DNA from: Nemophila menziesii
Taxonomy: Eukaryota > Streptophyta > Magnoliopsida > Boraginales > Hydrophyllaceae
Assembly (NCBI GenBank): GCA_029959085.1
Contig: JARWIR010000002.1
Coordinates: 77,900,224-77,964,223 of the forward strand
Reading direction: 5' to 3'
DNA: 64,000 nt
The translations under genes were made by a program, and so were the position numbers. A model generated the notes under the pieces. It searched no databases. It had not been told where the DNA came from and was given only the letters and a program-made list of their open reading frames with translations. Positions 45,824 to 58,589 of the stretch are shown here, piece by piece. Position 1 is the first letter of the stretch, and each line of letters begins with the position of its first letter.

Positions 45824-48800
45824 CAAATAAAATGTTTAAGACCCTTATATCTAAGTATCGTATTTCCATTGCTTGTTTGATTGAGTCTAAGGTTAGAAGT
45901 AAAAGTCTTAAATCTTGTAGACATTTAAACTCATTTAATAATTCACACGTGGTAGAACCCAGGGAAAGATCTTATATGTCTGGAGGTATACTTTTGTTGT
46001 GGAAGGAGTCTGTCAAGCTTAGAGTGGTCAACTATGCGTCATATATTATAGTTGCTAGAATTGAGGAATCGAACTTATTTTCTTGGTATCTTGTATGTGT
46101 CTATGCACCTAACAATTAAAATGAAAGATATCAACTTTGGAATACTATCACTTTTTGGTATTCGAAAGTGGATATTTCGACTCTAATTATGGGAGATTTT
46201 AATGACATCTCTAAAACTGTCAAAAAGCAAGGTAAATTTGATCCAAAATTTGATAAAATCATCAAATTAAATAATTTCATCAACAATAATCATCTTATCG
46301 ATCTACCGAGTAAGGGTTGCTTTTTCACATGGTCTAATAAAAGAAAAGGTGATGATAATATTAAAGAGAGGCTTAATAGGGGTCATGCTTCATCTTCTTG
46401 GTGCGATCATTTCTCTAATTTTTCTCTTCAAGTTCCGCCGGCTATTGGATCCGATCACTCACCCCTTGTCTTAATCAAGGATTCAACTTGTCATGTTTAT
46501 AATAAAGATTTTATATTTGAATTGCATTGGATTGACAACGAGCAATGTAAAGATATCGTTATTAATTCTTGGGGGAATTTTCGCAACATTAAATATTCAA
46601 GAATTCTGTGATAAAAGAGATGCGACTTGTGTTTCTCTATCGGGATGGAGTAAGAAAATGTTTTGTAATAACAGAAAATTAATTAATGAATATCAGAAAG
46701 AGCTTATTCAAATTCAGAATGACTACTCATCTAAAGAAATTTGGATTAAAGAAAGAAATATTTATAATAAATTGGAAGAAGTTTGGATACAAGAAGAATC
46801 TTTTTGGGCCGATAAAGTGAGAGATGTTAATATAAAAAAAGATCATAAAAATACTAGTTATTTTTACGCCAAGACTATGAATAGGCGAAAGATTAATCAC
46901 ATCTCTAACCTTAAAAAGAACGATGATACATGTACAGACGACCTAGGTGAAATCAATAGTATTATAACAGATTTTTATATGAGCTTGTTCTTTAATAAAG
47001 GAGTCACAAATTCAATGGATGTTCTCAACTCTATTCCATGTAAAATCACTTCAATCATGAATGACTCACTTATTAAACTTTCTGATTTAGATGAAGTCAA
47101 AAACGCGGTACTTTGTATGTCCGGTTCAAAAGCTCCAGGTCCAGACGGCCTTCCCGGTAATTTTTATCGAGAATACTGGGATATCGTTAAAGAGGACATT
47201 TTCACAATGGTATTGAATTTTTTTAATCACAACACATGATACTATCATTACCCTCTTTCCCAAAGGTGATTTTCAAGAAACTATTGCTGATTATAGGCTG
47301 ATTGCGTGTATTAATTTTAGATATATAATCATCGCTAAAATTCTTGCGCTCAAACTTCAAATGTTCATGGATGAGATTATTTCTCCGACCCAACCTGCTT
47401 TCATTAAAGAAAGAAGCATACAAGATAATATCTTAATTGCACAAGAAGTCTTATATTTATGAAGAATAAAAGAAAGTCTATGAAAAATTACGCTGCGGTT
47501 ATAATTGACATAGCTAAGGCTTACAACCAAGTTAACTAGTCCTTCCTTATTAATATGCTCAAAAGTCTCGGTTTTTGCGACAAATGAACAGAATGGATTT
47601 TTATTTGTATATCGTCAGTCACCCCTTCAAGTTAAAGTCAATGGTCAAAGGATTGAAAAATTATCTCCATCCCAAGGGATTAGACAGGGAGATCCGCTCT
47701 CACCACTTCTTTTTTCTCTACTTACTGAAAGTATCATCAATGTAATCAATTTTCAATGTAGAGAAGGCAACATCAACGATATCTCTATCACTAGAAATTG
47801 TCTGAAGCTCACACATATTCTCTTTGCAGATGATGCCTTGTTTTTTATTAATGTTGAAAAGAATGACATTAATACTTTTAAGACAATCTTATCGGATTTC
47901 TGTCAAGCGTCGGGGCAAAAGATTAATTTTCACAAATCTTTTATTTTGTTCAGCAAAGGGACACCAGAGACCATTTGTGAACAAGTTTATTCATCACTCA
48001 ATATCAAGAAATCTAATTTCTTTGGTAAGTACTTAGGAATTCCATTTTCCCTCAAAAGAGCCAAATCCGAAAATCTTAATTATATAAAAGATCGCATTCT
48101 TTCTAAATCGGCAAGTTGGGTTTCTAATATTCTATCGGATGGAGGCAAAGAAGTCCTTATCAAAGCGGTATTACAAGCTATTCCGAACGATGCCATGTCA
48201 ATTTTCAAATTACCAAAGACGTTATGTAAAAAGCTATATGAAATTATCTCTAATTTTTGGTGGGATTCTAATACTAAGAGAAGAATTCATTAGTTATGCT
48301 AGAATAAATTGCTAAATCTAAAAAGATTGAAGGTATTGGTTTTAGAGATCTCAAAAAATGAGTATTGCTCTTCTGGCAAAACAAGCATGGAGGATTATTA
48401 ATAATCCAAATTCTTTAGTCACAAAGGTCATCAAAGGGATTTATTCCCCAAATTCAAGGTTATTTGATTCTAAACTTGCTAAAAGAGATCCTGGAGTTGG
48501 GCAAGTCTTTATAAAGGTATTCAATTTCTGAAGCAACATGCTATATGGCAAATTGGTAATGGCGTTAATACGAATATATGGGAACATAAGTGGATTGGAA
48601 ACAGGTATGTTCTTGACAAACCCCCAAATTGTAATATTAATAGGGTTGCTCACCTCTTAACGACACTATGACATCTTGGGATATTAATCAACTCAAAGAG
48701 TTGTTTCAACCTAACATTGTCAATGACATTCTCAAAATTCCAATTATGAACATTAAAGATGATGCTAAATTTATTTGGACTTTGACCAAAGATGGGATCT

Positions 48801-51388
48801 ATCCTACCAAGTCAGGATATCACACACTGATTAATATTGATACCTATAAAGAAGCTCAATCATCTAAAGCTGGAGAACAAAATAACAATCATATTTGGAA
48901 TGCTATTTGGAACTCTAACGTGTCGACAAAGGTAAGAGCTTTTGGTTGAAAAATTTGTAATGGAGCTATTCCGACTAAGAAAAGTCTTCACTTAAGAAAA
49001 TGTGCAAAGGATAGCCGTTGCAAATGGTGTGAAGCTGAATGTAAAGACATTGAACATCTTTTTCTCCACTGCCCTTTTAGTATGTCGGTCTGGGCGAGTT
49101 CAATAATGCAAATTAAAATCAATAGAGATGACAAATCTAATATTGGAGAATGGTTGCTCGCTACTACTGAGGATTATGCAAAGAATGGGTGGGATAAACG
49201 AGAAATTACAGCTCATATCCTCCTAACAAATTGGAACATTTGGAAAGCCAAGATGAAAGAATTATATGAAAATAGAGGCTGGAATATTTTTGAGATCCAC
49301 CTAAGTGTTAAATATGCTATCAAAAGCCTATTTGATAACAATAGAGATATCACTTTTAATACTAAAGCCATCAGTAATACGGATCGTAGAGCGGGAAATC
49401 TGATCAATCCATTGTTATCAGACGATGCTGGACTACTTTGGTTATGTGACGCGTCTTTCACCAAAGAATGGGAGCCGACAGGTATTGCGTCACTTGGTAT
49501 TAATCAAGAGGGTTTTGTTACTCAAATGATTTCAAAAAGAGGAATGGTTAAAAGCTCAACCAAAGGGAAATGTTGGGCTATTTTACTCTCCATGAGACTC
49601 GCTGGTAGTCTCAAACTTCGGAGTTCCTCCTTTTACTCCGACAACCTTGAATTGGTTCAAGGTACTTTTAAAAAATTCAAGTCTTTGATGGCAGATTTCT
49701 CCAATCATTACCAAAATGAAGAGGTAGCTGGTCAAATTTCCTTTGTGGAAGGTGGTGGTCCTTAGTGTGTTTTAAAATAATGCAATAAGTAAAGAGAACC
49801 ACAACCGCAAGTGTACGGTTGTCCCAAGTAATAATAGTGATAACATATTCGTTCTCAGGGACGGATTGGTTGACTCTAATGCTTATCAAGTAGTGTTTAA
49901 TTTCACGGAAAAACAGGTAAATGATTATAAGAGTTGTTGGTTGGTTTTCTAAAAACCAAGAAAATAATTAAAAAGACTAAATTAATGTAAATATAAAGCT
50001 AGATGCAAGTAAAAATAGTAGGACGCAAGATATGATAAAGTAGTACTCGAGTAACGCTAGGATTTCACCTAAATCAAATCATTCGATGTATTGTTTAAGG
50101 GACAAATTCGGTAATTACTATTGGTCGGGATTCAATAATCTCCTTACCCCCGTCAGGGTGGACTAAGGAGCTCTTCTCAGGTGCTACGAACCCCGTCAGG
50201 GTGAATATAGTCCACCTTCGAATGGTTGAAGTCTAACTACCCAATTGGCCGTAAGATTAATTAAGCCTGTCAAGGTCAAATAATTTATATCCTACTTTCG
50301 TTAATTAGTTCCGTACCTAGACCCCCCGTCAAGGTGATCCAATCGCCACAAATTGGAATCGCCTAAGTACTAAATCCTAATATTGATTAATTACTTCAAT
50401 AAAAGTCAATAATTGTAAATTAAGGAAAAATAGTGAATACCCAATTTGAATTAAATTAAAATAATCCCAAATTCAATAACATAGAATGAAATAATCATGG
50501 TTCAATCCATTACGCGTTCTCAAGTACTTAATGAAATTAGCTCATAATTGGAAAAAACTAAGAAAATAAATAAAAAGGAATTCATAATTGTTTTACAGAA
50601 AGGAAAATAAGAAACCTAATTAGGAAGATGATTCGACTGCAAAGTGGAGATGTAGACAGTCTCCAGTTTCAAGCTTCTTCTTTTCCTTACTTCTGCTTCT
50701 TTTCTTCTTGTCTGACTTTTGTAAATAGAAGTCTTTATTATTAAACGAAATAATAAAGGCCCAAGTCCATTATCTTAGCCCAAAATCCCGTAACTGCTGC
50801 ACCACCTCCACTAAAACAGCTCTAACCGGCTCGTTTCAAGCCCGATTGACCTAATTCCAGTTGCTAAAGTTCCGTAACTCAATGGGACACGTTTTCTCTT
50901 CACAAGTCAGTGGCTCAATCTACTCTTAGGTGGCTCGAAATCAGAAATCTTTGGAAACTTTCCAGATTTGCAGCTCTAAAATATCAATTCTTTCGGGATT
51001 TGTCTTCATGCTTTGACTCCATATCACGATTTTTGACTTTATTCTCGGATTCCTCTCCTAGCGAATATTCAAAACCTACAAACTTTTCACTAAAATACAC
51101 AATATTACGCGCAAAAGCTTAATAAATCAAAAATACTAAAATCAAAGGAGAGAAATTGGAATATTGCATATAATTACTAAAAGTCTATTAAAATAGTCAG
51201 ATAATCACCTAATTTGATGTCTCCTAAGAATATAAACATAGAACAAAAGAGAAGACATCAGAAGGTCATTCATATTAATCGATCTTTTAACTCTACAACG
51301 GATGCTTTGGCTAAATTTACTAGGGGTATTGTGAATTTATCACATGGAAAGATTACTCCCTGTCTGGAGCTGTTAATGTTCTTAACTT
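45776..51388 (+). pseudogene. LINE ORF2, heavily decayed, split by a solo LTR
   Basis: Same lineage as the LINE at 26636. Endonuclease 45776-46480 (LLVWNCRG, LIMGDFNDIS, CFFTWSNKRK, GSDHSPLVL). Reverse transcriptase about 47100-48300: SGSKAPGPDGLPGNFY; AKAYNQVN, where the Asp of AKAYD has become Asn; an intact FADDALFF; then GKYLGIPFSLKRA. zf-RVT about 48960-49080 (CKWCEAECKDIEHLFLHC). RNase H about 49430-49752 (LLWLCDAS, YSDNLELVQG) continues after the solo LTR at 51266-51388 (INRSFNSTTDALAKFTRG). At least eight frameshifts or stops. An A/T-rich tail near 51435 probably marks the 3' end. Confidence 0.9.
49753..51260 (-). mobile_element. Solo LTR, 1,508 bp, complete with target duplication
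   Basis: Plus-strand ends TGGTGG and GACATCA (sense TGATGTCT...CCACCA), flanked by a perfect 5-bp duplication, GAAGG (49748-49752 and 51261-51265). It carries every family feature: the 45-bp terminal fold-back (51215-51260), four hairpin boxes (50149-50158, 50192-50201, 50266-50275, 50325-50334) and CCGCAAGTGTACGG near 49807. It lies inside the RNase H domain of a LINE; removing the LTR and one GAAGG rejoins the LINE reading frame. It formed by recombination between the two LTRs of a full element. Confidence 0.97.
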
Positions 51389-51435
51389 AATGTGTAATAA
51401 CACTTAACTTATTTTTCTCTAACAATATATATATA

Positions 51436-53454
51436 AACCTCAGTGAAACTAATTTGTCAAATATTAATCCTACGGAAGTAAAATCGAACCCTATTTAGAT
51501 GATATTAGAGTGTTCCTTAATAGTAAAAAAAATCACGCATTAAACGTTTATTCTGACCACAAAGGGAGTTTAGTTCAATTACACATCAAGAATCTGAATA
51601 GTTATCTATGTTAGCTCAACAAGATATCTTCATGTACAAGGGTACCTGAAAAGTAAATATACATAAGTCACCAATCATTCAATTAATCACCATAGATGTA
51701 TAATCATAATTCATTTTCTAACCTTCTCCTCAAGTACTTGAGATTCAAACTGAATTTTCATCATCACTTTTAGTACCCAAGAAGATCCTTTTTATACACA
51801 TATCTCCTATAAGACCTTATGATATTCAATATTACTTATCGCCCTATTTAGCTTCAATTTAGCAACTTCATGTATAGAAGCCTTTTTAATTTTTGCATTG
51901 GCCCTTCACCAATAAGAAACTCAATCATATTTTTCCTACAAAGGAGTACAAAAAATGATTAATATACATAGAACAAACAAATAAATTTAATATAACGAGG
52001 TTTAGAATAAGAATTTAACCTCAAATAATCATATTGTGGATAATCTAACGAAGATCTTGAAACATATACAACTTGAACATTCTAGCTACTTCACTTAGTA
52101 TTATCTGAATCTCTTATGTTTCTTCATCAACACTATTTCCTACTTCTATTACCTTTGCAAATCCATTTGGATGTCCAGATGTATAAACAGTTATTTCCCT
52201 CAAATGTTTGCGTATTTGTTGAAAACTGATAAAATATGTGCGCAAATGAGTGGGTGAGCATATTGCAATTAAGTAAAATATTAGAGACCTCACATGCAAA
52301 TTGTAACGATGCAAAAATTTCACAAGTGCCTTTAATAAACCCTTTCTAGTTTCCTCACGCATTGAACTTTTAGAAGTATTTGATCTACTACTATTAGTAT
52401 TATATATAAATAAAAAAGAGGTGTAGATATATTAACATAAATATTAGTGTAAATAAATATTAAATATAAAAATATTGTTTTTAGTAATCAGAAAAATATT
52501 TGGAAAAATTCAGAATTAGAAGACGGATCGGAAATCGAAAATTCAAAATTTTCTGAACGTAATTTAATTTCTGTTCCAAAAAATTCGAATAAATCAGGAA
52601 ATATAAAATTCAGAATTCGAAAGGTAAAAAAATATTTTCATATTCGAACTTTTCAATCGGAATTCGCCACAATTGGAAAATTTTGTTCCAGTTCTCGACC
52701 CAATGTCTATTAGACAAATGAGTGGATCATCATGTTTAATGGGTGTAAATGAAATTAAGAGTTTCAAAAGGAGAAAATATTTTGACAAAAAAAAAAAAAA
52801 ACAAGAACATATGAAAGTTCTTTTTCGACAAAATAAATTTGAACACGTAAAAATGTTTTGTCAAACAAATTTTCGAAATAATTTGGTTAAAAATATATGT
52901 CAGTTAAAAATATATGTCATTAGAACATACTTTTTATATTTTATTTTCTTAAAAACTTTTTTTTAATTCAAATAAGTTTTCTAATTGAGAAGATTATTTT
53001 CAAATATCTAACATTTTATTAAGAGTGTGCACGAGTTAATTTTGGAAAAAAAAAAGTTTGACCTGCAAATCACTAATTTTTTTTGTAGGTATTGAAAATA
53101 TTTTGGACGTGGCGGATTTTGGGTGCATTTGGGGTTAATAAACTATTTGGATTTGTATCTGGATGCATAGGACATGTCAATATTGTTTTACAAATAAAAA
53201 TTGTAATAAACAACATACTTTTTAATCTCTATCTACACTCAGATAATTATCGAATTTAAAAAATATAAATTTAAAATTTTAGAAAATAAAAGAAAAATAG
53301 AAATATTATCAAAATAATTATAAAATTAGATTTTATTGGATGAAATATAATTGAAAGTTTAAAAGATTAAAAATATAATGGAGAAAAAGAGGAAAAGAGA
53401 AAAAGAGATGAGTATGGGCTCCCTACACTTGCGGGTCCATATACTTGCAAGACA
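51436..53454. other. AT-rich intergenic DNA
   Basis: Short, overlapping open frames (around 52114, 52594 and 52673) without domain signatures. Poly(A) of about 14 at 52788. No element boundary seen. Confidence 0.45.
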
Positions 53455-53840
53455 GTGGTTTTGGATTTGGAGAATTATGATTTTGTAGATGTTCATCTGT
53501 ATATGCTTAAGCCAAATATGTCGAGGATGTCTAAGGTTTCTTTAGCGGGGAGGCTTCACAAGAAACATCTAAAACTAAACTTCAAGCTTTGGTTGCATTT
53601 TATCGCGAATAATATCTTTGGGGTTTCTTATACATGCAACTACCCTGAGGAGTGGACTATTTCAATGGTGCTTATGCATCATAAACTGTAAGTGGATGTT
53701 TCACAATTCATCTACGCGCAAATGATGAAGTTCACGGTGACCTCGAAGAAGTATTACAACCTCAAATTCCTACTTACGATTGCGCAACTATGCCCCGGGG
53801 GTGAATCTGAACATTGACCGGCTTGACCGTAGGATAAAGG
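53455..53840 (+). pseudogene. Fragment of a plant transposon-domain protein
   Basis: The first 78 codons are open (LHFIANNIFGVSYTCNYPEE, WTISMVLMHH). A stop follows, and the next residues in frame read VSQFIYAQMMKFTVTSKKYY and LLTIAQLCPG. The order (small hydrophobic helix, Ile-Ala-Asn, then SQFI-A-M, then an L-T-LC block) resembles the 'putative plant transposon protein' domain found in Tat/Athila-type elements. Identification is by remembered pattern and remains tentative. It is upstream, in the same orientation, of a possible polypurine tract at 54208. Confidence 0.35.
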
Positions 53841-54205
53841 ACAAGCGCCTTATCTCACAAAATCATCCATTCAATTTATTTTGGACGGTCATGATGATTA
53901 TGAGCTGGAATATATCGCGCGGGTCTGATCACAAACCTAGTTGAGAATCCACTTAACCTTCGACCTTATAGTGACAAAGTGACGAAATCACAAACTAGAA
54001 AAATCATCGGAACAGATCTTTAATAGCTCATTGTTGCCTTTAGCTCGCTAACCAAATATAATTAATTATCTTTCTTAGCCCCCTCTTATCCTTTAAAATT
54101 TTCTTTCATAGCCGTGTTATAAGCCTATACCCCTTAGTTTTGAGGATTTAACCTTATGACTGCCCTCGAGTCACGATGCCTTAAGACTAGTTGTCTTTAA
54201 GCTTG

Positions 54206-54230
54206 AGTTTGGGGTGGTGAGTGTTGGATA
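54206..54230 (+). other. Possible polypurine tract and 3' LTR start of another retroelement
   Basis: CTTGAGTTTGGGGTGGTGAG followed by TGTTGGATAACAGG. The phrase 'aagtttggggtggtga' is typical just upstream of the 3' LTR in Ty3-type plant elements. The downstream LTR is not delimited. Confidence 0.35.
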
Positions 54231-54955
54231 ACAGGATACTTAAGGTGGCATGAGCTTACATGGCACTATATTATGATGCATTTTGTTATGATCCTTTCCT
54301 AATTCGAGAAAAGAAAATAATTGAAAAAGAAAGAAAAGGAAATATAGAAGAATAATATATGAAAATAATTTAATAAATAACATCAAAACAAGTTTCCTAT
54401 TGTACTTACAAAAAACTATATAATGAGAATAAAAGAACCCGACAAAGGAAGAGTTTAAATTATTGAGAATTGGTTTAGGGACTTTGAGGATGTGTATTTA
54501 GTGCATCAAGAGGGGAGCGTACACATTTGTGAGCGTAAACTCAACCTTTACGGTGATTAGTTGACAACTAGTGAGGACAGAGTCAAAAGTCACTCTAAAA
54601 CTATCGAAATGTATCACACCATACCTTAAGCCTACATTATTACCAAAGACATCAAGCTTAATATTTTTGTGGTTTAGGTTCGATTTAGCAGAATTAAAGT
54701 TGTTGAGTGGAACATTAGACATTGTGGGAGGACCGAGGAATAACCTATAACCACCATTTTAAACTAAGTGAAAACGACCTCTTCTTGTATTGGGAAACAA
54801 ACTTACTCTTGATATCATAACGTGTGTGATTATTTGTATGATAAGTGTCTTTCATGGATGATTTATTAAGGACGACTTCATGATACTTGTTTAGTATTGC
54901 TTTGGTATCATTACTTGCTTCTACCTTGCATGTCTTGTTTGATTTTGTCCCATAG
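54231..54955. other. AT-rich DNA, possibly remains of that LTR
   Basis: No supported gene. 54895-54935 contains ATCATTACTTGCTTCTACCT, a near match to 36283-36310. It ends at the plus LTR fragment. Confidence 0.35.
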
Positions 54956-55225
54956 CGATGTCTCCATATTTGTGATATATTAATCTTGGTCTGAGACATC
55001 ATTTTAGGTGTATTTGATTAATTGTTAAGGGATTTTCCCTGTTATTTGATAAAGTCTTGATTCGTGTATTGACTTTAAGATTTATTACTTTTAGAGCGTA
55101 TTTGGTATAATTTGTGCGTTAATGTGAAGCTATTAAGGTTTATGGAATATATTTATATGACGAATAAATTCCAAGGAATTAAGGAAAGAAGATGCAGGAG
55201 AAATCAGGAGATAAAAGGCCTCAAT
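54956..55225 (+). mobile_element. Ty3-type LTR 5' fragment (plus)
   Basis: CGATGTCTCC and its inverse GAGACATCA, then TTTTAGGTG and AAGGGATTTTCCCTG. Close relative of the fragment at 61167, less similar to 2443 and 26075. It is cut off near 55225 by gag sequence of a minus-strand element. Confidence 0.75.
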
Positions 55226-56076
55226 TACAACACTACTTTCTTTATAATTTCCACCTCGGATAGGTGCTCTCACATTGTTCCAACCCATCTCATTCTTCAC
55301 TGTTCTTTTCAAAATAACCTTAGCGTGAGCTGGTTTTACCTGTAAGAATCCACCACCACAAAGAAGGTCTAAATCTTTTCTTGATTGTCCATCAAGACCC
55401 TTATAAAATATCGACATATGTTTTTGTTCGTTAAGGCCATGATCAGGAACTCTTCTTAAGCATAACTGGGATCTTGTCCAACATTTACCCAAAGTTTCTT
55501 CTTGTTCTTGGTCAAATGATGTTAGAGAAATCTGTGCATTTAATCTCATGTTACTCGGGTAATATCGATAAAAAATGCAGTTTGAAGCTCATCCCAATTA
55601 GTAATTTATCCTGGTTCTTGTGAATAATGCCACTCACTAGCTGCATCTATCACGAAAAATCTGAAATTTGCATAATACATCTACTCTCTGGTCACACCTT
55701 GCATTATATATGAATCACATATCTGCATAAACTTCTGTACTGCACGAATCAGATCTTCTCCAGGTACTCCTCGAAAGTTTCCATAGTTTTGGAATTGAGA
55801 TAACATACCGGTATCAGGTCGATATCTTAGAACATTAATATCAAAAGGACCAATACCAAGAGCAGGAGCGCGATATGGAGCTTGTTCAGGACCGTTTATG
55901 AACCATGGGTCATTATTAACTGGAGATTGAACTTGTGGACCAGGAGGAGGATTAAGCTCGAGTTCTTCGGCCATTTTTGCTTCTTTGGCTAACCTCTCTT
56001 CCTTTTCTCTTTCTTCTTTTTCTTCCTTCTTTTTCTTGTTTGCAATTCTGACTAATATCTCGGGATTATCGAGCAT
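55226..56076 (-). pseudogene. Retrotransposon gag (element E), broken
   Basis: Start ATG at 56076, 108 bp from the primer-binding site. N-terminus MLDNPEILVRIANKKKKEEK, then acidic and basic repeats, a Pro-rich linker and the gag core (DLIRAVQKFMQICDSYIMQG). A stop near 55680 and a frameshift near 55560 separate it from the second half (ETLGKCWTRSQLCLRRVPDH, GLNEQKHMSIFYKGLDGQSR, LLCGGGF), which matches the C-terminal half of the Retrotrans_gag domain. Related to the gag pieces at 32.7-35.2 kb but clearly diverged. The zinc knuckle and all of pol are missing; the sequence ends at a plus-strand LTR fragment. Confidence 0.85.
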
Positions 56077-56183
56077 ACACCAAACCTACAAACCTGAGAA
56101 AGATGAACAAACCAAAGCGTAAAACTGAAAAATAAAATAACAATTAAACTACTAAATATTAACACCGGGGTCACACGCTACCT

Positions 56184-56201
56184 TCCTCGGCAGCGGCGCC
56201 A
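56184..56201 (-). other. Primer-binding site, element E
   Basis: Sense TGGCGCCGCTGCCGAGGA, complementary to plant tRNA-Asp with small changes, six bases from the LTR end at 56208. Confidence 0.88.
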
Positions 56202-57648
56202 AAAACATGGTGGGTCCTGGGTGTAATAAAATAATGCGATACATAAATAGGAACCACAATACCGCAAGTGTACGGTTGTCCAAGTAATATTCGATAAATC
56301 GCGTTTCGTTTTCAGGGACGGATTAGGTACAACTCAAGTATTAATCAAGTAGTAAGAATAATTCTTTAACTAGAAAAATTAAGTAAAAGATTTTTGTTTG
56401 GTTTTCTAAAATTAAAAGATGCAATAAAATAAAGAATAAATTAAATTAACTTAAAAGAAATAATAATCAAGTAAAATGACTAACTTTAGAGATGAGAGAT
56501 GTACTTGAGTTTCGCAAGGAATCCACCTAATTAATATAATCTATGCTATGTTTAAGGGTAGAATTGGTATTATTTTATTAGTAAGGACTCTAATGTCTCC
56601 TAGACCCCTGTCGGGTAGACCTAGGAGCTATCTTAAAGTACTATAAACCATATATGGTCGAATATGCCTCTTCGGATGTGAAATATTTACCTCTTTGGCT
56701 ATTTAATTAGTAAAGCATGTCGGTTAATAACGGACATTTCACGGGTAATACCTAAGTCTATATTCGAACCCCCCTGTCGGATGATCGCTTTTGCCACTAA
56801 AGTGAATAACCCAAATACTAAAAGCTATTTATAGTTGTACCAAAAAAATAGTAATGAAAACAAAGTAATATCCAATATATAACATTCAATTCAATTTGAA
56901 TCATAAAAATCCCAAATTCAAAACATAGAATAAATTAATTAGGGTTCATCCCTTCATTGCGATTCTCAAGTATACGAACGTTTAGCTCATAATAAAATTA
57001 AAGACTGAAATAATATAAAAATGATTCATATTCAATTACAGAAAAGAAATAGATAACCTAAAGGTTTGGTTGGCTGTTGTTGGAAGAATAGAATTCCTCC
57101 AGCTTTAGCTTCTCCTCTGCCTTCTTGCTCTGACTTGAAAATATGAAGCCTCTGATGTAATTCTCTGAAGTGTGTGAAAAAAGGAGGCTAAAGGGTCTAT
57201 TTATACTAATAAATCTGGACTAGGGCTTAGGTTAAGAGCATTAGGTCAAATTATAAAAAGTCTAAACCCATCTTCTTCTTTAATTTCCGTAACTGGTGTA
57301 CAACCCTTAGTAAAACGGCTGTAACTTTTGCATATCAACTCCAAATGGACTCATTCCAGTTGAAAAATCTTCCTAACTCAACAAAGCATTTTCTCTATTT
57401 CACGGCCCAAAGGCTGAATCCGCTTCTAAGTGGCCAAAAACATCAATTAGTAATAGCCTTCCAGTTCTGCAACTTCTTTAGTCAATTCTTCTAGAAAATA
57501 TTTTCTTGCCTTTAACTCCTCCACTCGATCTCAGAGTTTAATTCTCACTTTTCCTCCTTGTCTTGGTTCGCCATAGAATCTATGAACCTAAGAAATTTAT
57601 ACTAAAAACAAACAAATTAATGCACAAAAGCTCTAAAAATGCAAATAG

Positions 57649-58156
57649 GTTTAACAAGGTGTATGAGGTGGTAAAAGATATGGTGCTTAATGAGAAGCAT
57701 GACACTATAATATGGGGAGATAAAGGCTGTAGGACCTCGGATGTTCTGTATGACCTAAGGGGTCCTAATGAGAAAACAAAATGGTATAGTGTGGTGTGGC
57801 ATAAATGGAGTATGCCAAAGCACAAGTTTTGTGCTTGGTTAATTTGTAAGGATAGATTAAGCACTAAAGATAGGCTTAGCAAGTGCGGAATGGAAGTGGA
57901 CAAGATGTGCTACCTTTGCTTTGAAGAACATGAATCTAGGGATCACTTATTTGTGAATTGAAAATTCACTACTTTGGCTTGGAAGGAGATTTGTGCTCTT
58001 CATAATTGGCACAACTCGGGTAATACTTGGGAGGAAAGGCTTGATTTTATGCTTAAATTTGAAGGTAACACCTTAAAAGATACCATATCAAACATTACTT
58101 TTCTTAGCTTTCTTTATTGTATTTGGGATGTGAGGAATAAAAAAAAAAGAGTTTAA
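57649..58156 (+). pseudogene. LINE ORF2 C-terminal part, zf-RVT domain
   Basis: In frame from the truncation point: FNKVYEVVKDMV, then SVVWHKWSMPKHKFCAWLIC, RLSTKDRLSKCG, CYLCFEEHESRDHLFVN, the zinc-binding zf-RVT domain that follows LINE reverse transcriptase. One stop (TGA 57959-57961), possibly from Trp, then the same frame continues (LAWKEICALHNW, FLSFLYCIWDVRNKKK) to 58156. This lineage ends without RNase H. The frame can be read left into LTR sequence, but that part is not LINE. Confidence 0.88.
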
Positions 58157-58589
58157 AAAGATGCATCCTAAATATGAGGATATTGTGAAAATAGTTGTGA
58201 AAGATGTTCAATACACACTTTGGAATATAAAGTTATTTAAAAGGAGTGTTGAGAATATGAGATTGATAGAAAGATGGAAGCTACATGGAGTAATCAAGGG
58301 AGGAGAACAAGAAGATCAAGGAAGATAGCTTGGAGCTTGGACCTAGTATAAGACTTTAGCAATTGTTGTATAGAGTTTAATTTCCTTGCAATAGTTGTAT
58401 AGGGTGCTTCTACTTTGATTTATTTTTCTAGCAATGGTTGTATAGGTTGTCTTGCAAGTTGATAGGTTTACTTTCTAGTAAATGTTGTATAGGGTTTGTT
58501 TTCCTAGCCATGCTTGTTTTTTAGTCAAAAACAAGCAGGGGCTTGATTTGTACTTGTCATTTTGTGGATATAAAATGGTAGGTTTGATA
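57649..58589 (+). mobile_element. 941-bp 5'-truncated LINE inserted in LTR E
   Basis: Flanked by a perfect 14-bp duplication, AAAAATGCAAATAG (57635-57648 and 58590-58603). LTR C shows the matching empty site (GCTCTAAAAATGCAAATAGT near 36125). The insert carries the end of ORF2 and a roughly 430-bp 3' region rich in GTTGTATAGG repeats, with hardly any poly(A). Confidence 0.95.
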
